Shown here: piece after piece, positions 53,602-62,325 of the stretch
Position numbering within the stretch: the first letter of the stretch is position 1
How the letters are laid out: the number at the start of each line of letters is the position of its first letter
Source of the DNA: DATLLJ01 sp035537875
Lineage (GTDB): Bacteria; Acidobacteriota; Vicinamibacteria; Vicinamibacterales; CAVVIG01
Reading direction: 5' to 3'
Assembly: GCA_035537875.1 (NCBI GenBank)
Contig: DATLLJ010000055.1
Span: 33,452-97,451, forward strand
DNA: 64,000 bases
The notes under the pieces: generated by a model
Databases searched by the model: none
The model's input: the letters and a program-made list of their open reading frames with translations, nothing else
Told to the model about the DNA's origin: nothing
Translations under genes and position numbers: made by a program

Positions 53602-54519
53602 ATGCCCATAGGCGAACACGGACAAATGGCCGGCGCGCGCTTCGTCGATCCGACGGTGCTCGCGCGGATTGGCAACCTCGATCTGCTGGCGCGGACGGTG
53701 GTGGACGGGTTCATCAACGGCCTGCACCGCGCGCCCTATTTCGGGGCGTCGATCGACTTCGCCGAGCACCGCGGGTACGTGGCCGGCGACGACATCCGCC
53801 GCGTCGACTGGCGGCTGTTCGCCCGTACGGATCGTTTCTACGTCAAACAGTACGAGGCCGACACGAACACGAACTTCAGCGTGCTCTTCGACATCTCGAA
53901 ATCGATGGGGTTCAAGAGCGGAGCGGTATCGAAGCTGGAGTACGGCAGCTACCTTGCCGCCTGCCTGGCCTACCTCGCGCATCGCCAGCGCGACCGCGTC
54001 GGCATCATCACCTTCGACAGCGACATCGTCACGCACGTGCCGCCGTCGGCGAAGCACTTCAACGTCCTGCTGCACACGCTCGACCGGGCGAAGGCGCAGC
54101 GGCCGGGAAATCTCGTCGGCCCGCTCAACAAGCTGGCGGAGCACTTCAAGCGGCGCAGCGTGCTGGTGTTGATCTCGGATTTCTACGAGGACCCGAACCT
54201 CGTGCTCGACGCCATCAAGCCGCTGCGCTTCCTCGGCAACGAGCTGATCGTGTTCCACGTGCTCGACCCGGCCGAGATCGACTTCACGTTCGAGGACGCC
54301 TCGAGCTTCGAGGATCTCGAAAGCGGTGAACAGCTGCCCGTCGTACCGGAATCGTTCGGCGACGAATACCGCCGGCTGATTGCCGAGCACTCCAACGCGC
54401 TGGCCACCAAGTTCGCCGAGCATCGCATCGACTACACGCTGCTCAACACGGCAAAACCACTCGATCATGCGCTCTTCAGCTATCTGTCGAGCCGGGAGAG
54501 GTTGATGAGAGTCAGGTGA
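53602..54519 (+). CDS. Operon gene 5: DUF58-domain protein (VWA-type)
   Basis: 305 residues. DUF58 motif: RAPYFGASIDFAEHRGYVAG then DDIRRVDWRLFARTDRFYVK, typical of this family. MIDAS: FSVLFDISKSMGFK (DxSxS) and a later TFDSDIVTHVP. It lacks membrane helices and is expected at the cytoplasmic side. DUF58 proteins are partners of MoxR ATPases. Starts six bases after the heptamer repeat. Confidence 0.92.
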   Translation: MPIGEHGQMAGARFVDPTVLARIGNLDLLARTVVDGFINGLHRAPYFGASIDFAEHRGYVAGDDIRRVDWRLFARTDRFYVKQYEADTNTNFSVLFDISKSMGFKSGAVSKLEYGSYLAACLAYLAHRQRDRVGIITFDSDIVTHVPPSAKHFNVLLHTLDRAKAQRPGNLVGPLNKLAEHFKRRSVLVLISDFYEDPNLVLDAIKPLRFLGNELIVFHVLDPAEIDFTFEDASSFEDLESGEQLPVVPESFGDEYRRLIAEHSNALATKFAEHRIDYTLLNTAKPLDHALFSYLSSRERLMRVR

Positions 54520-54525
54520 TCATTA

Positions 54526-54596
54526 CGGCTCAGGGCTTAGGGCTTAAGGCTCAAGCCGCGGAGCCCCATGAGCCCTAGGCCTTAGGTCCTAAGCCG
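54526..54596 (+). repeat. Heptamer-repeat hairpin between DUF58 and BatA genes
   Basis: Left units GGCTCAG, GGCTTAG, GGCTTAA, GGCTCAA (54527-54554); right CATGAGC, CCTAGGC, CTTAGGT, CCTAAGC (54568-54595); complementary with about 70% identity after reversal. Same word family as 53505-53596. BatA ATG (54599) is three bases after it. Confidence 0.8.
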
Positions 54597-54598
54597 AT

Positions 54599-56641
54599 AT
54601 GTCTTTTCTAACCCCTCTCGTCTTCGCCGCTCTCGGCGCTGTCGCCATCCCGATCCTCGTGCACCTGATCCAGCGCGAGCGCAACCGGGTGGTCCAGTTT
54701 CCGTCGCTGATGTTCCTCCAGCGCATCCCGTATCAATCCGTCCGCCGGCGGCGCATTCGACACTGGCTGCTGCTGGCGATGCGGATCAGCGCCATCGCGC
54801 TGCTGGTGCTGGCCTTCGCGCGCCCCTTCTTCCAGCAGGGCGCGCTCGCCGCGGCGGCCGCGGCTGGCGCGCGCGAGGTGGTCATCCTGCTCGATCAGTC
54901 GGCGAGTATGGGCTACGGCGATCACTGGCAGCGCGCGCAGGAGGCTGCGCACCGGGTGGTGGCCGGGTTGAGCGCCGACGACCGGGCGACGCTCGTGCTC
55001 TTCAGCCGCAACGCCGAAGAGAACATGCGCGCGACCTCCGATCGCGCGCGGCTCGACGCCGCCATCGATGCGGCGAAGGTCACCTCCGACTCCACGCGCT
55101 TCGGACCGGCGCTGAAGCTGGCGGAGAGCATCCTGAGCCAGTCGTCGTTGAAGCGCCGCGAGGCGGTGGTGATCAGCGATTTCCAGAAGGGCGGCTGGGG
55201 CAGCGTCGAAGATGCGCGTTTCCCGGAAGGCTTCACGTTGACGACCGAAACGGTGGCGGCCGACACCTCCAACGTCTCCGTGCCGTCGGTCACCTTCGCG
55301 CGATCCGAGTTCTCGGGGCAGGAGCGGGTCGCCGTCACGGCCGGTATCGCCAACCGCAGCGACGAGCCGGCAAATGTCCCCGTGGTGTTGTCGGTCGATG
55401 GCCTCGAGCTCGAAACCAAGACGGCGACGATCGGCGCTCGCGCCTCAGGGTCGGTGACCTTCGCCCCCTTCACGGTCGCCGACGCCAACGTCCGCGGAAC
55501 GGTCCGCGCCGGCTCCGATCCGCTGCCCGCAGACAACACGTTTCACTTCGTCGTATCGCCGAGCGCTCCCGTCTCGGTGGCCATCATCGAGAACGGCAAC
55601 CGCGATGCGAGCTTGTATCTGAGCAAGGCGCTCTCGATCGGCTCGACCCCGGCCTTCCGCGCCGACGTCGTGGCCGTCAACCGCGTGACGCCGGCGACCT
55701 TCGAGGGGCGGTCGGTGCTGATCTTCAACGACACGCCGCTGCCATCCGCGGCGGGGGGTGGCGCGTTGAGGCGGTTCATCGAGCGCGGCGGCGGCGTGCT
55801 CGTCGTCACCGGCGACCGCACCTCCTGGCTGACCGACGCCGAGGACCTTTTGCCCGGGCAGATCGGCGCGCCGGTCGATCGCATCGCGGGCCGCAGCGCC
55901 ACCATCGGGTTCCGCGACTACAGCCACCCGGTGTTCGAGCTCTTCCAGGCGCCCCGCAGCGGCGACTTCACCTCCGCCCACGTCTTCCGCTATCGGGTGC
56001 TGACGCCCGGCCCGGAGGCGCGCGTCATCTCGCGATTCGACGATGGCGCCGTCGCAGCCGCCGAGCGCCGGACAGGCGCAGGCCGCCTGATCGTCTGGAC
56101 GTCCACGCTGGACGACACCTGGACCGATCTCGTCGTCAAGCCGGTGTATCTCCCGCTGGTGCACCAGTTGGTTCGCTACCTCGCCCGCTACGAGCAGACT
56201 CCCAACTGGCTGACGGTCGGGCAGGTCGTCGATCTCGCCTCCACGGCCGCCACGATCCGGGGCGAGCGCGTCGTCGTCAGCCCGTCGGGTCAGCGGACGA
56301 CCCAGGCGGCGGGCTCGCCGGGGCTGGTGGAACTGAGTGAGCAGGGTGTCTATGAAATCCGCGCCGGAGGAACGACGACGGGGCGGCCGATGGCCGTCGC
56401 CGTGAACATCGACCCGGCCGAGGCGGACCTGACGCCGCTCGACCCGGCGGAGTTGGTGGCGTCGGTGACGGGGCGGGCGACGCAGGTAGAAGCCGCGACC
56501 GCCGTGGCCGAGCCGATGACGCCCGAAGACAACGAGCGACGGCAGGCTCTCTGGTGGTATCTGCTGGTGGCCGGCATGCTGCTGCTGGCGGCCGAAACGG
56601 TCATCTCCAACCGCCTGTCGCGAAAAGAGAAATTTCTGTAG
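54599..56641 (+). CDS. Operon gene 6: BatA-type membrane protein with VWA domain
   Basis: 680 residues. The N-terminus is the BatA signature: MSFLTPLVFAALGAVAIPIL then LVHLIQRERNRVVQFPSLMF and QSVRRRRIRHWLLLAMRISA. VWA MIDAS: EVVILLDQSASMGYGDHW (DxSxS). Central beta domain, then a glutamine-amidotransferase-like segment (GRSVLIFNDTPLPSAAGGGA, FIERGGGVLVVTGDRTSW). One C-terminal helix (WYLLVAGMLLLAAETVISN). Envelope-facing MIDAS protein that cooperates with MoxR; family named after the Bacteroides aerotolerance (Bat) operon. Confidence 0.9.
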   Translation: MSFLTPLVFAALGAVAIPILVHLIQRERNRVVQFPSLMFLQRIPYQSVRRRRIRHWLLLAMRISAIALLVLAFARPFFQQGALAAAAAAGAREVVILLDQSASMGYGDHWQRAQEAAHRVVAGLSADDRATLVLFSRNAEENMRATSDRARLDAAIDAAKVTSDSTRFGPALKLAESILSQSSLKRREAVVISDFQKGGWGSVEDARFPEGFTLTTETVAADTSNVSVPSVTFARSEFSGQERVAVTAGIANRSDEPANVPVVLSVDGLELETKTATIGARASGSVTFAPFTVADANVRGTVRAGSDPLPADNTFHFVVSPSAPVSVAIIENGNRDASLYLSKALSIGSTPAFRADVVAVNRVTPATFEGRSVLIFNDTPLPSAAGGGALRRFIERGGGVLVVTGDRTSWLTDAEDLLPGQIGAPVDRIAGRSATIGFRDYSHPVFELFQAPRSGDFTSAHVFRYRVLTPGPEARVISRFDDGAVAAAERRTGAGRLIVWTSTLDDTWTDLVVKPVYLPLVHQLVRYLARYEQTPNWLTVGQVVDLASTAATIRGERVVVSPSGQRTTQAAGSPGLVELSEQGVYEIRAGGTTTGRPMAVAVNIDPAEADLTPLDPAELVASVTGRATQVEAATAVAEPMTPEDNERRQALWWYLLVAGMLLLAAETVISNRLSRKEKFL

Positions 56642-56791
56642 CAGAGCCGATTTTCGGCCGTCCAGGTGGTAATCTTTCTGTGTAACGTCCATCTGACACA
56701 GGTGGACCGAGGCTTCATCTGTAGCGTCCGCTTCCACAGGGACCCAAGGGCCGGCTGACGCCAGCCACTACGTTCGAAGGGAGATCGCGGC
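56642..56791. other. Spacer between BatA and DUF4175 genes
   Basis: 150 bp without repeat blocks, unlike the preceding junctions. No coding frame or hairpin that I would call. A GAAGGGAGATCG sequence upstream of 56792 supplies the ribosome-binding site for DUF4175. Confidence 0.4.
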
Positions 56792-59700
56792 ATGGAGCAC
56801 CGATCTGAGCTCGTCGACGTCATCCATCGCATCCGTAACCGTTGGCGGCTGCGTCTGGCGGCTCGGGGAGCGGTCGTCGTCTTCGTCGGCACAATGCTGA
56901 TGCTACTGCTGTCGGCGTCGAGCCTGGAGACGTTCAGGTTCAGCGTGCCGGCGATCATCACGTTCCGCATTCTGCTGCTGGTCGTCTTCGCGTCGCTGGT
57001 CGTCTACGCGATCGCCCCGCTGCGGCGTCGGGTAACCGACACGCAGGTGGCGCTTTACCTCGAAGAACACAACCCGTCGCTCGAAGCGGCGATTCTGAGC
57101 GCCGTCGAGGCCTCCTCGACGGACGTGCCCGCCGACTGGCACTCGCCCCGTCTGGTGGAGCGGCTCGTCCAGCAGGCCATCGAACAGAGCGCGGCGGTCG
57201 GTGACGGGATGGCCATCGATCGCCCGCGCGTGCAGCGTCACGCGCTGACCCTGGCCGCTTTCGCAGGCGCGGCTGCCCTGTTCATCGCGCTCGGCCCGGC
57301 GTACATCCGCAGCGGGCTTTCCGCGCTGCTGATCCCGTTCAGCAGTGCCGAAGCGGCCAGCCCCTACAAGATTGAGGTGACGCCTGGGAACACGAGCGTG
57401 CCCCGCGGCAGCGATCTGACCGTCCGGGCCAAGCTGCTCGGGTTTGCGTCGACCGACGTCACGTTGATGATGCGCGCGCCCGGCGCGGAGTATCAGCGCC
57501 TGCCGCTCATCGCGACCACCGAACCGGCATCGTTCGAAGGCATGATGTTCCGGCTCGACAAGGAGACGGAATACTACGTCGAATCGAACGGCGTGGAATC
57601 GGACACCTTCACCCTGAAGGTGGTCGAATTGCCCACCGTTCAGCGGCTCGACGTCGAATACCGCTACCCCGCTTATACGAACCTTCCACCGCGCAAGGAG
57701 GAAAACGGCGGCGACCTCGTGGCACTGCGTGGAACCGATGTCCTGCTGCACGTCGTGCCGACGATGGCGACGCAAGGCGGGCAGATTCTGTTCAAGGACG
57801 GCGGCTCGTCGCCGCTCACCGTCAACGCCGACGGAACGCTGGCCGGCACCTTCAAGCTGCAGGAGCCGGGGTTCTATCGAATCGAGCTGATTGGACCCAA
57901 GGGAGAGAAAGTCGAGGCGTCGCCGCAGTACACGATTGACGTGCTGACCGACGAACCTCCGACGGTTGTGTTCAGCAAGCCGGGGCGCGATACCGGGGCG
58001 ACGGCCGTCGAGGAAGTCTTCACCGAGGTGCGGGCCGACGACGACTTCGGGATCCGCCAGCTGCAGATGGTGTATTCGGTCAACGGCGGGCCGCAGAAGA
58101 CCCTCTCGCTGTTCGGTGGCGGCAAGACGCTCACCGAAGTGAGTGCGGCTCACACGTTCTACCTCGAGGAGCTCGGGCTGCAGCCTGGCGACTTCGTGTC
58201 GTACTTCGCGAAGGCCACCGACAACGGCACGTCTCAGACTGCGTCGAGCGACATCTACTTCGTCCAGATTCGTCCGTTCAAGAAGGATTACCGGCAGGCG
58301 CAGTCCCAGGCGCAGATGGGTGGTGGCGGCGGCGGCCAGGCAGGCGCCGTCGGCGAGCTGTCGCGCCAGCAGCGCGAGATCGTCGCCGCAACTTTCAATA
58401 CGATTCGCGACAAAGCCAAGACGCCCCCGGACAAGTACCGCGAAAACGTGGTCTTCCTGAACCTGGCGCAGGCAAAGCTTCGGACGCAGGTCGAAGAGCT
58501 GGTCGAGAAGCTGAAAGAACGTCTCGGCGCCCTGGACCAGGACTCGGAGTTTCGATCGATTGCGGAGCAGCTGCCGAAGGCTGCCGCGGAGATGGCCCAG
58601 GCTGAAAGCGATCTCAAGGCGATGAAGCCCGACGCAGCGCTCGAACCCGAGCAGCGCGCGCTGAAGATTCTGCAGGTCGTCGAGCAGCAGTACGAAACCG
58701 AAATCGCCATGAACCAGGGCGGCGGTGGCGGCGGCGGCGGTCAGCAGAGCCAGATGGCTGAAGATCTCGCCGATCTGTTCGAGCTCGAGCTCGACAAGCT
58801 CGCGAACCAGTACGAGATGCGTCAGCAGGCGGAACAGCAGACCAACGATCGTCAGGTCGATCAGCTCGCCGAGAAGCTGAAGGAGCTCGCGCGACGGCAG
58901 CAGCAGGAGGCCGAACGGCAGCGTCGCCTCGGGCAGCAGGCCGGTTCGCAGCAACAGGGTGGCGGAGCCGGCGGCGGCAGCCAGCGTCAGCTCGCACAGG
59001 AAGTCGAGGAAGCCGCGCGACGGCTCGAGCAGCTGTCGCGTGAGCAGCAGCGGCCCGACCTCCAGGCGGCGGCGCGGGACCTTCAGGCAGCAGCCAACGC
59101 GATGCGGCAGGCAGCGGCCAACGGGACGCAGGATGGCGGCGCGGCGGCCAACGCTGCGCTCGAGAAGCTGCAGGAGGCGCAGAAGCAGCTGGCGCGCGAG
59201 ATGTCGGGCCGTTCCGAGCGCGACATCCAGGGCGCATTGCGACAGGCCGAACGGCTGGCTGACGAGCAGCGCGACATTGCAGACCAGGTGAAGAGCCTGG
59301 CCGAGCAGGGTGGCGTCGATCAGCGCGTGAAGGCTCAACAGCTGGCGCTCCGAAAGTTCGAGATGGACGGCCAGGTCGGTCAGCTCCAGTCCGATCTGGA
59401 GCGGTTGGCCAACGACTCCCGACGGGACGAGAAAGAAGCGGCCCGCCGGCTCGACGAGGCAGCCGGAGGCATCCGCGACAAGCGCGTCCGCGAGAAGATT
59501 CGGTATACCCGCAGCGTCCTCCAGGGCGCCGTGCCCCAGTCCGCCCAGGGAATGGAAGACGACATCTCGTCCAACCTCGAGGCGCTTGAACAGAAGATTG
59601 GCGAGGCCGCGAAGGCGCTCGGCCAGCAATCACAGCAGGACGCGCTGTCGCGGGCGGCCGACCAGACCCGCGATCTCGTGCGGAACCTGGAGTCGCTGGA

Positions 59701-60376
59701 TCAGCGCATGCGCGACCGCTCCCAGGGCCGTGACGGCCAGCAGCAGGGTCAGCAGAACGGCCAACAGAACGGCCAGCAGGGACAACAGGGCCAGCAGGGG
59801 CAACAAGGCCAGGAAGGTCAACAGGGCCAGCAGGGGCAACAGGGACAGCAAGGCCAACAGGGCCAGAATGGTCAACAGGGTCAGCAAGGGCAGCAGGGCC
59901 AGGCCGGACAGCAAGGCGGCCAGGCCAATGCCGGCGGCGGCCAGTTCAACCCGAACGGCGGCTTCAGACCTGGAGACTACGGGTACGGCGACGCGCGGCC
60001 CGACGGCGCCTACGGCGGCCGCTTCAGCAACGACGACATCCGGCAGTTCACTCGCCAGTTCCAGGAGCTCGATCGCGAGGCGCGGGCGCTGCGCGAGCAG
60101 CTTCAGGCGGCCGGCATCAACCCGACCGACCTCGACGCGATCATGCGGGACCTCCGGCCCGGTCAGCAGCAGAGCATCTACGACGATCCGGCTGCCCTGG
60201 CCAAGCTGCAGGCGGCCGCGCTCGAGAAGCTGAAGCAGTTCGAGTTCACCCTGCGGCGCCGACTCGAGACGACTGGCGAGTCGCTGGCGCTGTCGGGATC
60301 GGACGAAGTGCCGGAGAGCTTCCGCCAGGCGATCGAGGAGTACTACCGATCGCTCGCGCAGAGACAAACGAAGTAA
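56792..60376 (+). CDS. Operon gene 7: giant DUF4175-type envelope protein with Gln-rich tail
   Basis: 1194 residues. N-terminal helical membrane part (VIHRIRNRWRLRLAARGAVV; AIITFRILLLVVFASLVVYA; RRVTDTQVALYLEEHNPSLE) identifies DUF4175. A beta-domain region follows (PYKIEVTPGNTSVPRGSDLT; DVEYRYPAYTNLPPRKEENG). Residues about 530-980 form a very long charged coiled coil (QVDQLAEKLKELARRQQQEA) with a Gly-rich break. Residues about 983-1047 are a (GQQ)n tract. The end (LQAAALEKLKQFEFTLRRRL) is again helical. It closes the MoxR operon and probably acts as a periplasmic scaffold. Confidence 0.88.
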   Translation: MEHRSELVDVIHRIRNRWRLRLAARGAVVVFVGTMLMLLLSASSLETFRFSVPAIITFRILLLVVFASLVVYAIAPLRRRVTDTQVALYLEEHNPSLEAAILSAVEASSTDVPADWHSPRLVERLVQQAIEQSAAVGDGMAIDRPRVQRHALTLAAFAGAAALFIALGPAYIRSGLSALLIPFSSAEAASPYKIEVTPGNTSVPRGSDLTVRAKLLGFASTDVTLMMRAPGAEYQRLPLIATTEPASFEGMMFRLDKETEYYVESNGVESDTFTLKVVELPTVQRLDVEYRYPAYTNLPPRKEENGGDLVALRGTDVLLHVVPTMATQGGQILFKDGGSSPLTVNADGTLAGTFKLQEPGFYRIELIGPKGEKVEASPQYTIDVLTDEPPTVVFSKPGRDTGATAVEEVFTEVRADDDFGIRQLQMVYSVNGGPQKTLSLFGGGKTLTEVSAAHTFYLEELGLQPGDFVSYFAKATDNGTSQTASSDIYFVQIRPFKKDYRQAQSQAQMGGGGGGQAGAVGELSRQQREIVAATFNTIRDKAKTPPDKYRENVVFLNLAQAKLRTQVEELVEKLKERLGALDQDSEFRSIAEQLPKAAAEMAQAESDLKAMKPDAALEPEQRALKILQVVEQQYETEIAMNQGGGGGGGGQQSQMAEDLADLFELELDKLANQYEMRQQAEQQTNDRQVDQLAEKLKELARRQQQEAERQRRLGQQAGSQQQGGGAGGGSQRQLAQEVEEAARRLEQLSREQQRPDLQAAARDLQAAANAMRQAAANGTQDGGAAANAALEKLQEAQKQLAREMSGRSERDIQGALRQAERLADEQRDIADQVKSLAEQGGVDQRVKAQQLALRKFEMDGQVGQLQSDLERLANDSRRDEKEAARRLDEAAGGIRDKRVREKIRYTRSVLQGAVPQSAQGMEDDISSNLEALEQKIGEAAKALGQQSQQDALSRAADQTRDLVRNLESLDQRMRDRSQGRDGQQQGQQNGQQNGQQGQQGQQGQQGQEGQQGQQGQQGQQGQQGQNGQQGQQGQQGQAGQQGGQANAGGGQFNPNGGFRPGDYGYGDARPDGAYGGRFSNDDIRQFTRQFQELDREARALREQLQAAGINPTDLDAIMRDLRPGQQQSIYDDPAALAKLQAAALEKLKQFEFTLRRRLETTGESLALSGSDEVPESFRQAIEEYYRSLAQRQTK
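59739..59925 (+). repeat. GQQ-encoding tandem nine-base repeat in DUF4175
   Basis: Repeated GGNCARCAG units code for an almost pure Gly-Gln-Gln tract of about 62 residues. Synonymous variation is spread through the units, so selection on the protein rather than recent DNA expansion may be maintaining it. Confidence 0.75.
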
Positions 60377-60466
60377 ATTGCAGAATTGCAGGATTGCAGA
60401 TTGAAGAAGTTCGGAAGTTCTGGTGTTCGGTTCTGGTGTTCGGAAGTTCTGAAGTTCTGATTGAAA
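60376..60466 (+). repeat. Octamer repeats downstream of the operon
   Basis: Three octamers of the same NATTGCAG family as 52314-52443 (AATTGCAG, AATTGCAG, GATTGCAG at 60376-60399), then a second octamer/heptamer series of AAGTTCTG/AAGTTCGG/TGTTCGG words up to about 60460. The first octamer begins in the stop codon of DUF4175. Confidence 0.7.
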
Positions 60467-60700
60467 GATTGATTGCGGAGTCGATTGCAGCTTGACTGCG
60501 ATCGACTCCGCAATTTTGCTTTATCCCGTCCTTGCGGAATCGTCTCGACTCTTCTCGTGGGCTTTTGAGCAGCAGCCGGCGAGCCCCGGTGACGCACGGA
60601 GGGCGGGTGGCGGAGGCGATCGTCGCTGGTCGCGGCGTTGGCGCGGGCGGGTGCGGGGACTGCCCGGGTGATACCACGATGACGTAAGATCAGCCTCAGT
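60377..60700. other. Spacer between the operon and tRNA-Pro
   Basis: 324 bp. Holds the octamer repeats and the terminator (separate entries). From 60520 to 60700 no element is recognised other than a GC-rich stretch before the tRNA. Confidence 0.5.
60472..60518 (+). terminator. Intrinsic terminator of the MoxR operon
   Basis: Perfect 14-bp arms ATTGCGGAGTCGAT (60472-60485) and ATCGACTCCGCAAT (60101-type partner at 60501-60514); the inner GCAG/CTGC pair extends the stem to about 19 bp around a five-base loop CTTGA. TTTT follows from 60514. Placed 96 bp after the last gene, it should end the operon transcript. Confidence 0.8.
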
Positions 60701-60777
60701 CGGGGCGTAGCGCAGCCTGGTAGCGCACCTGCCTTGGGCGCAGGGGGTCGCTGGTTCGAATCCAGTCGCCCCGACCA
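60701..60777 (+). tRNA. tRNA-Pro(UGG)
   Basis: 77 bases including encoded CCA (60775-60777). Acceptor arms CGGGGCG (60701-60707) and CGCCCCG (60767-60773) pair fully. The anticodon stem CCTGC/GCAGG encloses the loop CTTGGGC, anticodon TGG. The T-arm has GGTTCGAATCC. Reads proline codons CCN, mostly CCA/CCG. Such tRNA genes are frequent integration sites; a mobile island begins 287 bp downstream. Confidence 0.95.
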
Positions 60778-61063
60778 AGTCTCTCAGAAATCCTCGTAAG
60801 CATCACGACGAGCAGCGCTTCTCGGCGCGAGCTCTGTTCGTTCGTTCTCACCACGAATCGCCCTGGCATGCCTGTTTTCGCCGCAAAGTGGTCACAAATT
60901 TGGTCACACCCAAACCGCACCTAAGTGATGCAAGTGAAGGTGCTTGTTGGCGAAGCGCCGGCGGAAACGGCGTCGCACGGCCGCGTGCGGCATCTTGCGG
61001 CAATCGTCTGCTCGCGGGTGTAGGGCGGAACTTCAGTTCCGCCGCATCCCTCCGGAGGTGAAT
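60778..61063. other. Spacer between tRNA and mobile-element gene
   Basis: 286 bp. A pair of TGGTCACA words lies at about 60889-60908. No attachment-site copy of the tRNA 3' end can be found within this window. No convincing gene. Could hold the attL junction or relic integrase end. Confidence 0.35.
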
Positions 61064-62185
61064 ATGGACTTCGATCCTCGTTGGACTGATGACCCGCGCG
61101 ACCGCGACGATGACGGTCGGGAACTCAGCCGAGGCAGTCGCGGTGGGCTGAGCAACCCGCGCGATCGCGAGCAGCTCGAACCCCGGGATGTGTTCACGCG
61201 CGACCTCGACCTGCCGCGCGGCCCCGAGCGCCAACGTGTCTGGGCGCGAGACAGCGACGTCCGGCTGCGCGGCTCGGAGGTTCGCACGCTCGCCACGGTC
61301 GGCGCCTTTCGAGTCGTCCCTGCCGGCGATCTCCGCGACGGCCAGGACCGCCCGCTAGACCCGAACCGAGGTGACCTGCGACATCTTCGAGATCAGGGGC
61401 TGGTCGAAACGATTCCCACCATCGGCGAAGATCGTGCCCTAATCGTCCTCACCGAGCGCGGACGGGATGTCCTCGAGCGCAACCGCTGGTCCAACGTTCA
61501 GCGCGAACTGCGGCGGCTGGTGGCTGAAGAGCAGACGTTTGACGACCGGCGCGAGACTGGCGATGAGCGCCACCGGCCGCAGGAGCCGAAGCGGCAGCAA
61601 GAGTTCTACGCCGGCGTCAGAAGCGCACGCCATACCCGTTTTGCTGTGCACCGACCGCGTGAGTTGACCCACGACTCGCAGGTCTACCGCGCCTACCTCA
61701 AGGAGGCGGAACGCCTGCGCGAAGACAACGCACTCATCCGGCGAGTGCTGCTCGATCACGAGTTGAAGCGCGAGTACCAGCAGTTCCTACAGGAGCGCAA
61801 TCGCGGCAAGTCGGACAGCGATGGGAGGCCCAATCGAACGCCCGAGGAGATTCATCGCTGGGCTATCGAGCACGAGCTACCGGACAACGACGGCCACCTG
61901 CAGTTCCCGGACGCGCGTATCGAGTACGAGGACCGCGACGGGCACCTCCGCACGCTCGACATCGAGGTCGAGACGTTGCACTACCGCGGCGCCCAAGCCA
62001 GCTCCAAAGCATCGTCTGGATTCAGTCGTCACAGCGCCGCCACCGCCCGTGTTGTCGGCTCTCGCAGTGGCGGCGGCGGTGCCGGCGGTCGCGGACGCCG
62101 CTCTGGACTCACCATCACCGCCAGCACCGGCAAGAGCGGTGGTCGCAGCCCCGATCCGCGGCTCGCTGAGGAACTGTTGCGATGA
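61064..62185 (+). CDS. Winged-helix mobile-element protein (replication-relaxation-like)
   Basis: 373 residues from ATG 61064, with an excellent CGGAGGTGA site upstream. N-terminus is charged; the winged-helix-like part is about 80-160 (VRTLATVGAFRVVPAGDLRD, DLRHLRDQGLVETIPTIGED). A helical middle (YLKEAERLREDNALIRRVLL) follows. The C-terminal part carries RIEYEDRDGHLRTLDIEVET then LHYRGAQASSKASSGFSRH, a PD-ExK-nuclease-like pattern found in the acidobacterial mobile-element protein family I recall. Together these resemble replication-relaxation proteins of conjugative elements. The next gene overlaps its stop (ATGA). Exact function unproven. Confidence 0.65.
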   Translation: MDFDPRWTDDPRDRDDDGRELSRGSRGGLSNPRDREQLEPRDVFTRDLDLPRGPERQRVWARDSDVRLRGSEVRTLATVGAFRVVPAGDLRDGQDRPLDPNRGDLRHLRDQGLVETIPTIGEDRALIVLTERGRDVLERNRWSNVQRELRRLVAEEQTFDDRRETGDERHRPQEPKRQQEFYAGVRSARHTRFAVHRPRELTHDSQVYRAYLKEAERLREDNALIRRVLLDHELKREYQQFLQERNRGKSDSDGRPNRTPEEIHRWAIEHELPDNDGHLQFPDARIEYEDRDGHLRTLDIEVETLHYRGAQASSKASSGFSRHSAATARVVGSRSGGGGAGGRGRRSGLTITASTGKSGGRSPDPRLAEELLR

Positions 62186-62325
62186 ACTTCGAGCAGGCCA
62201 TTCACACGATCACGAAGCGCGGATTCACCGACCGCCAGGCTCGCTTTCTGGTCCTCGTCGCGCGCCATTCCGGCGTCTGCGTCACGCGTCAGTATTCGAG
62301 CTTCGCGGGGGCATCGTCTTTGTGA
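62182..62325 (+). pseudogene. Truncated partner of the mobile-element protein
   Basis: 47 residues from ATG 62182 (ATGA overlap with the previous gene), then a stop. The start MNFEQAIHTITKRGFTDRQA then RFLVLVARHSGVCVTRQYSS matches, as I recall, the N-terminus of a protein of about 250-300 residues that regularly follows the previous gene in acidobacterial mobile elements. Sequence similarity ends at about 62300 (QYSSF), where the recombinase-like sequence begins in another frame. It is therefore a stump produced by deletion. Confidence 0.6.

Noticed and set aside
56903..59629. Very long minus-strand frame opposite DUF4175
   Set aside because: Antisense to a well-supported gene; composition and lack of start signals argue against it.
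59630..60367. Minus-strand Leu-rich frame opposite the GQQ tract
   Set aside because: Artefact of the repetitive nine-base units read backwards.
60889..60908. Paired TGGTCACA words as an attachment site or integrase 3' relic
   Set aside because: Only an eight-base direct repeat; frame and homology are undecidable, and no matching copy is seen elsewhere.
60696..60920. Minus-strand frame containing the sequence GDWIRTSDPLRPRQVRYQAA
   Set aside because: This is the antisense translation of tRNA-Pro, a known annotation artefact.
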